This document shows positions 17,947 through 26,928 of a stretch of DNA of 64,000 nt, piece by piece. The notes under the pieces are model-generated. The model was given only the letters and a program-made list of their open reading frames with translations, ran no database searches and was not told the origin of the DNA. The stretch covers positions 62,001-126,000 of the forward strand of contig NZ_JAKILC010000001.1 of NCBI RefSeq assembly GCF_023283845.1. The letters are read 5' to 3'. Made by a program: the position numbers and the translations under genes. The stretch is from Shewanella marinintestina. GTDB taxonomy: Bacteria; Pseudomonadota; Gammaproteobacteria; Enterobacterales; Shewanellaceae. Position 1 is the stretch's first letter; every line of letters starts with the position of its first letter.

Positions 17947-17961
17947 TGATAATGATTATCA
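17947..17961 (-). promoter_or_regulatory. Fur box (perfect 7-1-7)
   Basis: TGATAATGATTATCA fits the Fur 7-1-7 consensus TGATAAT-N-ATTATCA without mismatch. It lies 52-66 bp upstream of the Cys-rich gene start, where repression of its promoter is expected when iron is plentiful. The integrase gene downstream could also be affected if read through. Confidence 0.8.
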
Positions 17962-18068
17962 ACAACTGTTTTGTCATTTGCAGAAGAACAGAGCGTTCTT
18001 TATACAAACAATGCCCTTTGCCGGCATTAACAACCTAAATAAAGCCGATATTGCAGCCACTAAATAGC

Positions 18069-18551
18069 TTAACCAGGATTGTCAGCTAAGAAATCAAACG
18101 TTGTAAACTTTTCAATTCCATCGACTTTAAAACTAACAATAGCACTCCAAACCATATAACCGCTGCTGCAAGAACCGTAGATTATATTAGCGTTATAATC
18201 AGTTTCTGAGCTTTGATCTAAATTTACAGGGATAATCCCCATAAACATGTCTCGGCCTTGTAATTTCACTTTTAGATCTGCCACCGGTTTAGAGGTATTT
18301 ACAATGAGTGTTAAAGGCTTCTCACTCGGCGCGTGCCAAGGGTTTAAGCTTAACTGGATTTCAACATTAGCAACAGTTTTTATGCATGCCCCGCTTTTGA
18401 AAGTGCAAAGACTTGTATCTGCAGGGCTTGAGCTAGCAGCGGGCTCTTGATTTGGTTTACATCCTAGTAAGAAAGTGGCTAAAACGAAACTGAGCCCAAC
18501 CGTTAATACTGCTGATTTGTGAGGAACTTGCACGATAATTAACCTTTTCAT
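18069..18551 (-). CDS. Lipoprotein divergent from ccoN, unknown function
   Basis: A 160-residue predicted lipoprotein. The N-terminus has a charged start, a hydrophobic stretch and the lipobox LATFLLGC, so the mature protein begins at Cys and is lipid-anchored. The remaining region has a Ser/Ala-rich linker, then a compact beta-sandwich-like domain: VANVEIQLSLNPWHAPSEKP, KVKLQGRDMFMGIIPV, and a C-terminal SCSSGYMVWSAIVSFKV. Three cysteines in the mature part (SLCTFKSGACIK and GSCSSG) may bind metal or form disulfides. I chose the ATG at 18551, with AGGA four bases upstream; 18554 and 18566 are alternatives. It shares FNR boxes with ccoN, which ties it to microaerobic respiration or copper handling; this is inference. 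Confidence 0.7.
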   Translation of the reverse strand: MKRLIIVQVPHKSAVLTVGLSFVLATFLLGCKPNQEPAASSSPADTSLCTFKSGACIKTVANVEIQLSLNPWHAPSEKPLTLIVNTSKPVADLKVKLQGRDMFMGIIPVNLDQSSETDYNANIIYGSCSSGYMVWSAIVSFKVDGIEKFTTFDFLADNPG

Positions 18552-18579
18552 CATTTCCTGTAACATTCTATTGAGTACC

Positions 18580-18593
18580 TTGATCTAGATCAA
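18580..18593. promoter_or_regulatory. FNR/EtrA box, perfect consensus
   Basis: TTGATCTAGATCAA matches the FNR consensus TTGAT-N4-ATCAA exactly. Its centre lies about 35 bp upstream of the lipoprotein start, so it may overlap that promoter. On the ccoN side it would place a transcript start near 18628. Confidence 0.85.
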
Positions 18594-18622
18594 CTTATCA
18601 AGCCCCTTAATTCCTATCTTTT

Positions 18623-18636
18623 TTGATATAGCTCAA
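18623..18636. promoter_or_regulatory. FNR-type box, one mismatch
   Basis: TTGATATAGCTCAA differs from the consensus at one position. A class II start at 41.5 bp would fall near 18671 for ccoN and near 18588 for the divergent lipoprotein, where TGATAA is a fair -10 element. This one box could serve both directions. Confidence 0.65.
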
Positions 18637-18794
18637 GTATCATTGCGTTGCCTTGCGTTACTTCATGAAATGCAAGGTTACACATTGACACAACCCCATT
18701 GTTTCCGCTAGGTAACTGAGGTTTGTAGTCATTTAAACGGGTAGAGCTTTACTCTACACAACAATAAGTATAAGTAATAAGCAGTGGAAGCAAT

Positions 18795-20231
18795 ATGATG
18801 AACCATTCCCAGCCTCAAGGCGCTGATTACAACTACACCGTCGTACGCCAATTCGCTTTAACAACCGTGTTATGGGGAATTGTAGGTATGGCAGTAGGTG
18901 TACTAATCGCAGCCCAGTTAATCTGGCCGCAGCTAAACTTTGAAACTCCATGGTTAACGTATAGTCGTCTACGACCGCTACATACGAACGCCGTGATTTT
19001 CGCGTTTGGTACTTCAGCCCTTTTCGCCACATCCTATTATATCGTTCAACGCACCTGTCAAACTCGACTATTTGCACCTAAATTGGCCGCATTTACGTTC
19101 TGGGGTTGGCAAGCCATCATTCTATCAGCAGCGATCAGTTTACCGCTTGGTATCACCAGTGGTAAAGAATACGCAGAGCTAGAGTGGCCAATTGATATCG
19201 CAATTACCGTTGTATGGGTCTCCTATGCTGTGGTGTTCTTCGGTACTATCGTTAAGCGAACAACCTCCCACATTTATGTGGCAAACTGGTTCTTCGGTGC
19301 ATTTATTATCACAGTAGCCGTACTTCACATAGTTAACTCTATGGCTGTGCCGTTAACAATGACTAAGTCTTACTCACTATACAGTGGTGCAGTAGATGCC
19401 ATGGTACAGTGGTGGTATGGTCATAACGCGGTAGGTTTCCTGCTAACTGCAGGTTTCTTAGGTATGATGTACTACTTCGTACCTAAGCAAGCTGGTCGCC
19501 CTGTTTATTCGTACCGTCTTTCTATTGTTCACTTCTGGGCACTAATTGCATTGTATATCTGGGCGGGTCCACACCACCTACATTACACTGCGCTACCAGA
19601 CTGGACGCAATCACTTGGTATGGTAATGTCACTAATCCTATTCGCTCCTTCTTGGGGTGGCATGATTAACGGTATTATGACCCTTTCAGGTGCTTGGCAT
19701 AAACTACGTACTGACCCTATCTTGCGTTTCCTTGTTGTTTCATTGTCTTTCTACGGTATGTCTACCTTCGAAGGACCAATGATGGCAATCAAAACCGTTA
19801 ACGCCTTATCTCATTACACTGACTGGACTGTTGGACACGTTCACTCTGGTGCATTGGGCTGGGTTGCTATGGTTTCAATTGGCTCTTTATACCACTTGAT
19901 CCCAGTACTATTTGGCCATGGCCGCATGTACAGCACAAACCTAATTAACGTTCACTTCTGGTTGGCAACAATCGGTACTGTTCTTTATATCGTTTCAATG
20001 TGGATCTCTGGTGTAATGCAGGGTCTTATGTGGCGCGCAGTTAACTCTGACGGTACATTGACTTATAGCTTTGTTGAAAGCTTAGAAGCCTCTTACCCGT
20101 TCTACTTTGTTCGTTTCCTAGGTGGTGTGTTCTTCCTTACAGGTATGTTCTTAATGGCATACAACGTGATCCGTACTGTTAAGGCCCCTCAAGATTCTTT
20201 GCCAGCGATTGCTGAAGCAAAAGCAGCTTAA
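18795..20231 (+). CDS. ccoN: Cytochrome c oxidase cbb3-type subunit I CcoN
   Basis: CcoN is the catalytic subunit of the high-affinity cbb3 oxidase. It holds heme b, heme b3 and CuB in the inner membrane, reduces oxygen to water and pumps protons. The 478-residue protein shows 12 membrane helices. The ligand histidines are visible in [13 protein letters not shown], in [25 protein letters not shown] and in the [14 protein letters not shown] stretch, with the heme-linked His in [19 protein letters not shown] lies nine bases before the ATG; the next codon is also ATG. It is the first gene of ccoNOQP, behind FNR boxes, so it should rise in low oxygen. Confidence 0.97.
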   Translation: MMNHSQPQGADYNYTVVRQFALTTVLWGIVGMAVGVLIAAQLIWPQLNFETPWLTYSRLRPLHTNAVIFAFGTSALFATSYYIVQRTCQTRLFAPKLAAFTFWGWQAIILSAAISLPLGITSGKEYAELEWPIDIAITVVWVSYAVVFFGTIVKRTTSHIYVANWFFGAFIITVAVLHIVNSMAVPLTMTKSYSLYSGAVDAMVQWWYGHNAVGFLLTAGFLGMMYYFVPKQAGRPVYSYRLSIVHFWALIALYIWAGPHHLHYTALPDWTQSLGMVMSLILFAPSWGGMINGIMTLSGAWHKLRTDPILRFLVVSLSFYGMSTFEGPMMAIKTVNALSHYTDWTVGHVHSGALGWVAMVSIGSLYHLIPVLFGHGRMYSTNLINVHFWLATIGTVLYIVSMWISGVMQGLMWRAVNSDGTLTYSFVESLEASYPFYFVRFLGGVFFLTGMFLMAYNVIRTVKAPQDSLPAIAEAKAA

Positions 20232-20243
20232 GGAGTAGATACG

Positions 20244-20858
20244 ATGAAATTTAATCACGAGATAGTTGAGAAAAACATCGGTCTATTGGGGATCTTTACC
20301 GTAATCGCAATCAGCTTTGGTAGCTTGGTTGAGATCACACCCCTTTTATTCCAAGAAGATACGACTGAGCCTTTAGAAGGTCAGATCCCTTACACAGCTT
20401 TGCAAATTGAAGGCCGTGACATCTACGTTCGTGAAGGTTGTTATAACTGTCACAGCCAGATGATCCGTCCATTGCGTGCTGAAACTGAACGTTACGGTCA
20501 CTACTCTGTAGCCGGTGAGTCAGTTTGGGATCACCCATTCCAGTGGGGTTCTAAGCGTACTGGTCCAGATCTAGCCCGTGTTGGTGGTCGTTATAGTGAT
20601 AAATGGCATGAGGTTCACTTAATTGACCCTCGCGCCGTTGTTCCACAATCAAATATGCCTGCTTATCCTTGGTTAGCTGAAAATAAGCTAACAGGTGACC
20701 TAACTGGTCAGAAGATGGATATCTTGCGTAACCTTCACCCTACACACAAGTTGTATACGGATGAAGAGATTGCTGGCGCTAAAGACGCAGTGAAAGATAA
20801 GACAGAGCTTGAAGCTTTGATCGCTTATCTACAATCACTAGGCCACGCGCTTAAATAA
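20244..20858 (+). CDS. ccoO: Cytochrome c oxidase cbb3-type subunit II CcoO
   Basis: CcoO is a membrane-anchored mono-heme cytochrome c that passes electrons from CcoP to CcoN. The 204-residue protein has one N-terminal TM helix (about 12-34), then the heme motif C66-YN-C69-H70 in [14 protein letters not shown]. The methionine ligand is probably in [12 protein letters not shown]. It starts 12 bp after ccoN with GGAG upstream. Length and motifs match the family. Confidence 0.97.
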   Translation: MKFNHEIVEKNIGLLGIFTVIAISFGSLVEITPLLFQEDTTEPLEGQIPYTALQIEGRDIYVREGCYNCHSQMIRPLRAETERYGHYSVAGESVWDHPFQWGSKRTGPDLARVGGRYSDKWHEVHLIDPRAVVPQSNMPAYPWLAENKLTGDLTGQKMDILRNLHPTHKLYTDEEIAGAKDAVKDKTELEALIAYLQSLGHALK

Positions 20859-20869
20859 GGAGGCAAATT

Positions 20870-21046
20870 ATGGATTACGGCACATTACGTGGAGTGATAA
20901 CCATAGTAGTAATGGTGACCTTCGTCGGTATATTTGCTTGGGCATATAGCTCGAGTCGCAAAAAGCAATTTGACGATGCTGCTAACTTAGTTTTTTCAGA
21001 TGAAGAACTAAAATCAGCGTCGAACGACTCAGGAGATAAAAAGTGA
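20870..21046 (+). CDS. ccoQ: Cytochrome c oxidase cbb3-type subunit IV CcoQ (58 aa)
   Basis: CcoQ is a short single-helix subunit that stabilises the cbb3 complex. This 58-residue protein starts MDYGTLRGVITIVVMVTFVG, has one TM helix (about 8-27), then a positively charged SSSRKKQFDDAANLVF tail typical of CcoQ. GGAGG precedes the start, and the stop TGA overlaps the ccoP ATG (TGATG). It is easy to miss because of its size, but sits exactly between ccoO and ccoP. Confidence 0.92.
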   Translation: MDYGTLRGVITIVVMVTFVGIFAWAYSSSRKKQFDDAANLVFSDEELKSASNDSGDKK

Positions 21047-22002
21047 TGAGTGACTTCTGGAGTGTATGGATTATCGTCCTGACAGTTGTGGTAATCATTG
21101 GTTGCGTCGTTCTACTGCGTGCTTGTTCTAAGAACAACACTGGTGTAGAAGAAGGCGAATCGATGGGTCACACTTTCGACGGTATTGAAGAACTGAACAA
21201 CCCACTGCCTAAGTGGTGGAGTTACATGTTCTACATTACTATTGTGTTCAGTGTTATCTATCTAGCACTTTACCCAGGTCTTGGTAGCTTCAAAGGCTTT
21301 TTAGGTTGGACAAGTTCTAACCAAAGCGTGCGAACTATTGAAGAGTCTAAGCAAGCTGTTATTGACGCTCAAGCAGATGGTCGTTGGGTTCAGTATGACC
21401 AAGAAGTTAAGCACGCAGACGAAAAGTTTGGTCCTATCTTCAAGGCTTACGCAGACACGCCACTAGAAGAGTTAGTTAAGAATGAAGAAGCGCTGAAAGT
21501 TGGCGGTCGTTTATTCCTACAAAACTGTGCTATGTGTCATGGTAGTGACGCTCGTGGTAGCAAGGGCTTCCCTAACCTAACCGACGGTGCTTGGTTATAT
21601 GGTGGTGAACTTGCAACTATCAAGACATCTATCATGAACGGTCGTCACGGTATGATGCCACCAAAAGGCGGTCTACCGATTGAAGACAGTGAACTTGAAG
21701 GTCTAGCTGAGTACGTTGTTAAGTTATCTGGTCGTGAACACGACGCAGCGCTAGCAGCTCAAGGGCAAGGTTCATTCATGAAAGGCTGTTTCGCCTGTCA
21801 TGGTATGGACGGTACCGGTAACAAGTTTATGGGTGCACCTAACCTAACTGATAATGCTTGGGTATACGGCGGTAGTCGTGGCGCAATTATGCAGTCAGTT
21901 AAAAATGGTCGTACAGGTGTAATGCCTGCTTGGAAAGATGTATTAGGTGAAGAAAAAGTTCACGTAATTACAGCTTACGTTTACAGCTTGTCTAACAAGT
22001 AG
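21046..22002 (+). CDS. ccoP: Cytochrome c oxidase cbb3-type subunit III CcoP
   Basis: CcoP is a diheme cytochrome c that receives electrons from the bc1 complex. The 318-residue protein has an N-terminal TM helix (about 7-25), a second hydrophobic stretch at 60-77, and two heme c motifs, C161-AM-C164-H165 and C248-FA-C251-H252, each followed by an NLTD loop and a methionine ligand region (GMMPPKG, GVMPAWK). The ATG at 21046 overlaps the ccoQ stop; a GTG three bases earlier is less likely. It ends the structural block, followed by a strong terminator. Confidence 0.97.
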   Translation: MSDFWSVWIIVLTVVVIIGCVVLLRACSKNNTGVEEGESMGHTFDGIEELNNPLPKWWSYMFYITIVFSVIYLALYPGLGSFKGFLGWTSSNQSVRTIEESKQAVIDAQADGRWVQYDQEVKHADEKFGPIFKAYADTPLEELVKNEEALKVGGRLFLQNCAMCHGSDARGSKGFPNLTDGAWLYGGELATIKTSIMNGRHGMMPPKGGLPIEDSELEGLAEYVVKLSGREHDAALAAQGQGSFMKGCFACHGMDGTGNKFMGAPNLTDNAWVYGGSRGAIMQSVKNGRTGVMPAWKDVLGEEKVHVITAYVYSLSNK

Positions 22003-22033
22003 TCACACTAGGTTAACACCGAGTGTAATAATT

Positions 22034-22062
22034 AGGCCTCGTTATCACGAGGCCTTTTTTTT
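22034..22062 (+). terminator. Rho-independent terminator after ccoP
   Basis: AGGCCTCGT and ACGAGGCCT form a perfect 9-bp stem with loop TATC, followed by seven T. It separates ccoNOQP from the ccoH-I-S assembly genes. Confidence 0.92.
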
Positions 22063-22150
22063 AAGTGATAACTCACATTTTTATGGGTAAAATGTCGGTT
22101 CTTCTTTCCCATACTGTTACAACTATTTTAATAATTATAGGTGGTTAATA

Positions 22151-22630
22151 ATGTCTACTCCGCAACCTTGGTATAAGCAATTTTGGCCGTGGTTTCTTAT
22201 CATATTACCGCTGTGCGCTGTGGTCGCTAGTATTAACTTATTGATTGTTGCTATTGATAACCAAGACCCATTGGTTACTGAAGATTATTACAAAGAAGGT
22301 AAAGGCATAAATATCGATTTGCGTAAGATTAAACAGGCCAAACAGTTAGGAATGAACTACCTACTTGAGTTTGACGATGAGTATGTAGAAATCTCACAAC
22401 ATGGTGGTGACACGTACCTAGCAGGCCTAAGCATTAGCTTTTTCCATCCCACTCTTGAAGAAAAAGACTTCTCTCAAATTGTTACCGCCGATGCTAACGG
22501 CGTTTATCGAATCGACTTAACACAGTCTATTGAAGGACCTTGGGAAGTTAGAATTGAAGGGTACGACCAAACGTGGCGCATTCAGCAACGTGTTACTCTA
22601 AAAGATGACCAACAGTATTGGTTAAACTAA
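22151..22630 (+). CDS. ccoH: FixH/CcoH family cbb3 oxidase assembly protein
   Basis: FixH-type proteins are membrane proteins needed to build the cbb3 oxidase. This 159-residue protein has one TM helix (about 12-34; FWPWFLIILPLCAVVASINL) followed by DPLVTEDYYKEGKGINIDL, the family signature just after the helix, and a periplasmic beta-domain ending GPWEVRIEGYDQTWRIQQRV. It lies between the ccoP terminator and ccoI. GGTGG lies before the start. Confidence 0.88.
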   Translation: MSTPQPWYKQFWPWFLIILPLCAVVASINLLIVAIDNQDPLVTEDYYKEGKGINIDLRKIKQAKQLGMNYLLEFDDEYVEISQHGGDTYLAGLSISFFHPTLEEKDFSQIVTADANGVYRIDLTQSIEGPWEVRIEGYDQTWRIQQRVTLKDDQQYWLN

Positions 22631-22644
22631 TCTGCATATAGATT

Positions 22645-22669
22645 GACCCGCTTGCACTCGCGGCGGGTT
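22645..22669 (+). terminator. Hairpin between ccoH and ccoI (partial terminator)
   Basis: ACCCGC and GCGGGT pair, with GGTTTC after the stem, in the 69-bp gap before the ccoI ATG. The T tract is short, so it may only lower read-through or protect the upstream mRNA. Confidence 0.5.
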
Positions 22670-22699
22670 TCAAATAATTATAAAAAAGAACAACAATCC

Positions 22700-25084
22700 A
22701 TGAGTCAAGCAAGCTGCTTTCATTGTAGCGAGCCGGTTTTAACTGGTAAGCAATTTACAACCACGATTAACAATGTAGAGCAGCTAATGTGCTGCCCTGG
22801 TTGCCAAGCTGTGTCCCAAGCCATTATTGATGCAGGGCTGACTAATTATTATAAATTTCGCACTGAGCCTGGTAGTAAGCAAACGGCTTTAGTACCAGAA
22901 GAGCTATCTAACTTTAGTGCTTACGACCTTCCTGAGGTGCAGCAAGACTTTATTCAGAAACGCGACTCACTTAATGAAGTCTCACTGACAGTTGATGGTA
23001 TTACGTGCGCAGCGTGTGCCTGGCTTATTGAGCATAAAATCAATAAACTTGCTGGTGTTGCCAAAATTCAAGTTAATTCCACAACCCAACGAGCATTAAT
23101 CTCCTGGGACGCTGACAAAATTAAGTTAAGTGAGATCCTTAATCAAATCAGCCAGATTGGTTATCAAGCCTCACCTTTTCAAATTGATGAGCAAGAAACA
23201 AAAAGCAAAAAAGATAGCCGTAAGTTTTTACTGAGGCTTGGGCTTGCTGGCTTTGCAACCATGCAAGTCATGATGTTCGCCCTCGCCCTCTATTCTGGTT
23301 ATTTTAGCGATCTTGATACCGAATACCGAGATTACTTTCGCTGGGTAAGTATGCTGTTTGCTGCTCCAGTGGTTTTCTATTCTGCTCAACCATTTTATTT
23401 TAGTGCGGTGCGCTCGATACTCATGGGCCGACTAAACATGGATGTCTCGGTTAGTATCGCTATTTGTGGCGCCTATATCGCCAGCTGTATAGAAACTGTA
23501 AATGGCACTGGTGAGGTGTATTTTGAATCTGTATCCATGTTCACTTTCTTTTTATTACTCGGCCGTTTCTTTGAGCAGAATGCTCGCCAAAAAGCGTCTG
23601 TAAGTTCTAGCAACTTACATAAACTCGTGCCGTTAACCGCGCAGCTTAAAACTGAGGACGGTTTTGATGAAGTTCCCGCAAAACGCCTAGCCATAGGCGA
23701 TATTATTCTAGTTAAACCCGGTGAGGTGATTGCCGCTGACGGCATAGTGGTTGAAGGTGTGTCCGCTGTAAATGAAGCCATGCTAACTGGCGAGCAGATG
23801 CCGCTAGCGAAAGAGTTAGATGCCGAAGTGTTTGCGGGTACTATTAATATAGAACAACCAATACTGGTTAAAGTGACAGCACTTGGACAAGACCAGCTCG
23901 TTGCTGAAATTATTCGCTTGCAAGAAATCGCCTCCAACAATAAACCTAAAATTGCGTTATACGCTGATAGATTTTCTAATTACTTTACTGCTGCTATTTT
24001 GCTTATTGCGAGCCTAACTTATCTATTTTGGTATTTTTACTCTCCTGAAGATGCGTTTTGGATCACCTTGTCGGTACTGGTTGCAACTTGCCCATGTGCC
24101 CTCGCGCTTGCAACACCAACGGCTGTAACTTGCGGAACAGCAATTATGACTCGGCTTGGCATTATTACCCGCCGCTCAGGTGTATTTGAACGTTTACCTA
24201 AAATTCAGCATGTTGTGTTTGATAAAACCGGTACGCTAACCCTCGGCTCATTATCTATCTCAAATATTGAGTTAACCGGTCATTTAACAGAGCAGCAAGC
24301 GCTGAACTATATTGCAGCATTAGAGTCTGGCTCCTTGCACCCAATCGCTAAAGCTTTTACAAGTTTTATAGATAAATCAATGCTAGTGACTGAGCGCCAA
24401 AGTGTTGTAGGTAAAGGGTTAACAGCCAAAGTTAATGGCCTATGTTGTAAAATTGGCAGTCAGCAGTATGTTAATCAAACTAATGAGGTTGAAAGCGCTA
24501 CCACTGTTTGGTTAAGTGTTGACAATATAGTGCAAGCTAAAGTCAGCTTAAATGACGAAGTCCGCCCAGAAACCGCACAAGCTGTTAAACAATTAAAAAG
24601 TATGGGTTGTAAACTGAGTATTGCCAGTGGTGACAATTCAACTGAAGTTGTCGCTTTGGGTCAACGCCTAGGGATTAGTGATACCCATCAAGGATTATCC
24701 CCAAAAGGTAAACTAGAACTGATTTATAATTTCCAACAACATGGTCAAGTGGCGATGTTCGGTGACGGTATTAATGACGCCCCCGTTTTGGCTGGCGCTA
24801 ATTTGTCAGTCGCTATGGGGAGCGGCGCCGCAATTTCGAAAAATAGTGCTGATATTATTTTGCTGGGCGATAACCTTTCACGTTTTGCTGATGCTGTTAA
24901 CGTAGCAAAGAAAACCAGTCGTATTATCAAACAAAACTTATTCTGGGCGCTAGGATATAATCTATTTATAATCCCACTGGCGGTTACTGGTCATGTTGCC
25001 CCATATATTGCTGCATTGGGGATGTCTGCTAGTTCATTAATCGTTGTCAGCAATAGCCTTCGACTACTTAAGGTCCGTTTATGA
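22700..25084 (+). CDS. ccoI: Copper-translocating P-type ATPase CcoI (FixI)
   Basis: CcoI exports Cu+ across the inner membrane for CuB insertion into the oxidase. The 794-residue protein has an N-terminal cysteine-rich domain (CFHC near 6-9, CCPGC near 31-35), an HMA domain with CAAC at 103-106, about eight TM helices, the CPC transport motif at 464-466, the phosphorylation motif DKTGT at 508, and GDGINDAP near 688. I take the ATG at 22700; a TTG at 22643 is in frame but runs through the hairpin and lacks a good ribosome binding site. Its stop overlaps ccoS (ATGA). Confidence 0.95.
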   Translation: MSQASCFHCSEPVLTGKQFTTTINNVEQLMCCPGCQAVSQAIIDAGLTNYYKFRTEPGSKQTALVPEELSNFSAYDLPEVQQDFIQKRDSLNEVSLTVDGITCAACAWLIEHKINKLAGVAKIQVNSTTQRALISWDADKIKLSEILNQISQIGYQASPFQIDEQETKSKKDSRKFLLRLGLAGFATMQVMMFALALYSGYFSDLDTEYRDYFRWVSMLFAAPVVFYSAQPFYFSAVRSILMGRLNMDVSVSIAICGAYIASCIETVNGTGEVYFESVSMFTFFLLLGRFFEQNARQKASVSSSNLHKLVPLTAQLKTEDGFDEVPAKRLAIGDIILVKPGEVIAADGIVVEGVSAVNEAMLTGEQMPLAKELDAEVFAGTINIEQPILVKVTALGQDQLVAEIIRLQEIASNNKPKIALYADRFSNYFTAAILLIASLTYLFWYFYSPEDAFWITLSVLVATCPCALALATPTAVTCGTAIMTRLGIITRRSGVFERLPKIQHVVFDKTGTLTLGSLSISNIELTGHLTEQQALNYIAALESGSLHPIAKAFTSFIDKSMLVTERQSVVGKGLTAKVNGLCCKIGSQQYVNQTNEVESATTVWLSVDNIVQAKVSLNDEVRPETAQAVKQLKSMGCKLSIASGDNSTEVVALGQRLGISDTHQGLSPKGKLELIYNFQQHGQVAMFGDGINDAPVLAGANLSVAMGSGAAISKNSADIILLGDNLSRFADAVNVAKKTSRIIKQNLFWALGYNLFIIPLAVTGHVAPYIAALGMSASSLIVVSNSLRLLKVRL

Positions 25085-25335
25085 GTATTATCTATGTCTT
25101 GATCCCAATCGCGATGATTTTTGTTTTAGTCGCTGTAGCTGTTTTTTTCTGGGCGGTTAAGTCTGATCAATTTGATGATTTAGAAAAGCAAAGCGTGTCC
25201 ATTTTATTTGAGGACGATAAAGTATCAAGCGATACAGCTAGCGCACAAACGCATACAGCAACAGTAAATAAACTCAGTGAAACATCCCCATCGGCTAGTG
25301 AGCAGCTTGAGCCACAACAACCGAGCAAGAAATAG
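25081..25335 (+). CDS. ccoS: cbb3 oxidase assembly protein CcoS
   Basis: CcoS is a small membrane protein required for cofactor insertion into the oxidase. This 84-residue protein has one TM helix (about 4-26), then FFWAVKSDQFDDLEKQSVSILFEDD, the CcoS hallmark. The tail is Ser/Thr/Gln-rich. The ATG overlaps the ccoI stop by four bases, so it is translationally coupled, and its own stop overlaps the next gene by one base. Confidence 0.92.
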   Translation: MSIIYVLIPIAMIFVLVAVAVFFWAVKSDQFDDLEKQSVSILFEDDKVSSDTASAQTHTATVNKLSETSPSASEQLEPQQPSKK

Positions 25336-26027
25336 TGGACGATTACAGTTTAATTGGCGCTTTGTTAGTTGGGCTGATGGGAGCTGGTCACTGCATTGGC
25401 ATGTGTGGAGGCTTGGTAGGCGCATTATCAGCAAACCTGCCTAAACAGCAAACAGGAAATGCCTTGGTTAATCAACTTGGTTACCTGCTTAGCTATAATA
25501 GCGGCCGAATAATTAGCTATGCCCTCGCCGGCGCATTGGTAGGCGCAAGCACTAGTGCACTAGGAGTATTATTCGATGCGGACTTATACCTCCTTGTATT
25601 AAGATTTATTGCCGGTGTGATGATGATTATAACCGGACTTTATATTGCTCAAATTTGGGCTGGTGTAGTACAAATCGAACGCTTAGGAAAATGGCTTTGG
25701 GGTTATATTGCCCCTATCGCCAATCGATTTATTCCGATAAAAAATAAAACTCATGCTTTTATTGCAGGCGGATTATGGGGTTGGCTACCTTGCGGCCTAG
25801 TCTATAGCATGCTGACCTGGTCTGTTGCCGCCGGTAACGCGCTAGATGGTGCCTTGATCATGCTTGCATTTGGTTTAGGCACACTTCCCGCATTATTAAG
25901 TGCAGGTATTGCTGCCAGTAGCTTTAGCCGCTTAGTGCAGAACCGAATTGTTAGATTAGTTAGCGGTGCGGCGTTAGTCGCATTCGGGATCCAAACCTTG
26001 TATGTCGCTATCGGTCAGCTTAGCTAG
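25335..26027 (+). CDS. TauE/SafE- or DsbD-like membrane protein of the cbb3 cluster
   Basis: A 230-residue integral membrane protein with about six TM helices in two halves. Each half carries a Cys- or Pro-containing helix: GAGHCIGMCGGLVGAL early and GGLWGWLPCGLVYSML later. This is the DsbD-2/TauE-SafE-like fold often found beside ccoS, where it may move copper or reducing equivalents for oxidase maturation. It starts at GTG, overlapping the ccoS stop by one base (TAGTG). The family placement is from these motifs; the transported species is unknown. Confidence 0.8.
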   Translation: MDDYSLIGALLVGLMGAGHCIGMCGGLVGALSANLPKQQTGNALVNQLGYLLSYNSGRIISYALAGALVGASTSALGVLFDADLYLLVLRFIAGVMMIITGLYIAQIWAGVVQIERLGKWLWGYIAPIANRFIPIKNKTHAFIAGGLWGWLPCGLVYSMLTWSVAAGNALDGALIMLAFGLGTLPALLSAGIAASSFSRLVQNRIVRLVSGAALVAFGIQTLYVAIGQLS

Positions 26028-26084
26028 CTCCAAATATCAAATTAGTTTAACATAGTAGATGAATAGTCAAAATTGAGAGAGACA

Positions 26085-26837
26085 ATGTCAGCAGATAACA
26101 ACAAGAATCGTCGCCAAATGGCTTCAGGATGCGCGATTCATTGTCATGATTGCAGTATGGGTACACTTTGTATTCCGTTTACGCTGAACTCTAATGAATT
26201 AGATCAGCTTGACGAAATCATCGAGCGTAAAAAGCCCATTCAGAAAGGTGAACCTATTTTTAAATCGGGTGACCCGCTAAAGTCTTTATTTGCAATTCGT
26301 TCTGGCACAATCAAAAGCTATACCATTACTGAACAAGGCGATGAGCAGATCACAGGCTTTCACTTAGCTGGTGATGTTATCGGTTTTGACGGTATTCATT
26401 CACAGTTTCACCAAAGCTTTGCACAAGCACTAGAAACTTCAATGGTATGCGAAATTCCTTACACTACGTTAGATGAGCTAACAGGTAAAATGCCTAAGCT
26501 TAGACAACAGATTATGCGTTTAATGAGTAACGAGATCCAAAGTGACCAAGAAATGATTCTATTACTCAGTAAAAAGAACGCAGAAGAAAGACTGGCAGCG
26601 TTTATCAGTAACTTAGCGAAACGATTCGGTAGTCGCGGCTTTTCTCCAAGAGAGTTCAGACTAACCATGACTCGTGGCGATATTGGTAATTACCTTGGAC
26701 TGACAGTAGAAACTATTAGCCGTTTACTCGGACGTTTCCAAAAAGCCGAACTAATTGAAGTTAAAGGTAAATACATTACAATATTAGATATTGACGCATT
26801 GAGCGAACTATCAGGTAACAGCAATATCGCAAGATAA
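26085..26837 (+). CDS. fnr: FNR-type oxygen-responsive transcription regulator (EtrA)
   Basis: FNR senses oxygen with a [4Fe-4S] cluster and activates anaerobic or microaerobic genes. The 250-residue protein has the cluster cysteines C20, C23, C29 and C122 at the same positions as E. coli FNR, plus C16. A cAMP-fold domain follows, then the helix-turn-helix in [23 protein letters not shown] use the ATG at 26085; a TTG at 26073 is in frame. It lies next to the cbb3 genes whose promoter holds two FNR boxes, so local control is likely. Confidence 0.97.
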   Translation: MSADNNKNRRQMASGCAIHCHDCSMGTLCIPFTLNSNELDQLDEIIERKKPIQKGEPIFKSGDPLKSLFAIRSGTIKSYTITEQGDEQITGFHLAGDVIGFDGIHSQFHQSFAQALETSMVCEIPYTTLDELTGKMPKLRQQIMRLMSNEIQSDQEMILLLSKKNAEERLAAFISNLAKRFGSRGFSPREFRLTMTRGDIGNYLGLTVETISRLLGRFQKAELIEVKGKYITILDIDALSELSGNSNIAR

Positions 26838-26856
26838 GCATTATTCGACAATCCGC

Positions 26857-26870
26857 TTGATCTAAAACAA
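26857..26870 (+). promoter_or_regulatory. Possible FNR box upstream of uspE
   Basis: TTGATCTAAAACAA differs from TTGAT-N4-ATCAA at one base. Its centre lies 65 bp upstream of the uspE ATG, a distance that allows a class II promoter with a start near 26905. Confidence 0.5.
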
Positions 26871-26928
26871 TACAAATTCATCTTAATGGTGCAAGATGAG
26901 AATAGATGCTATTAGATAAGGAACAGTT

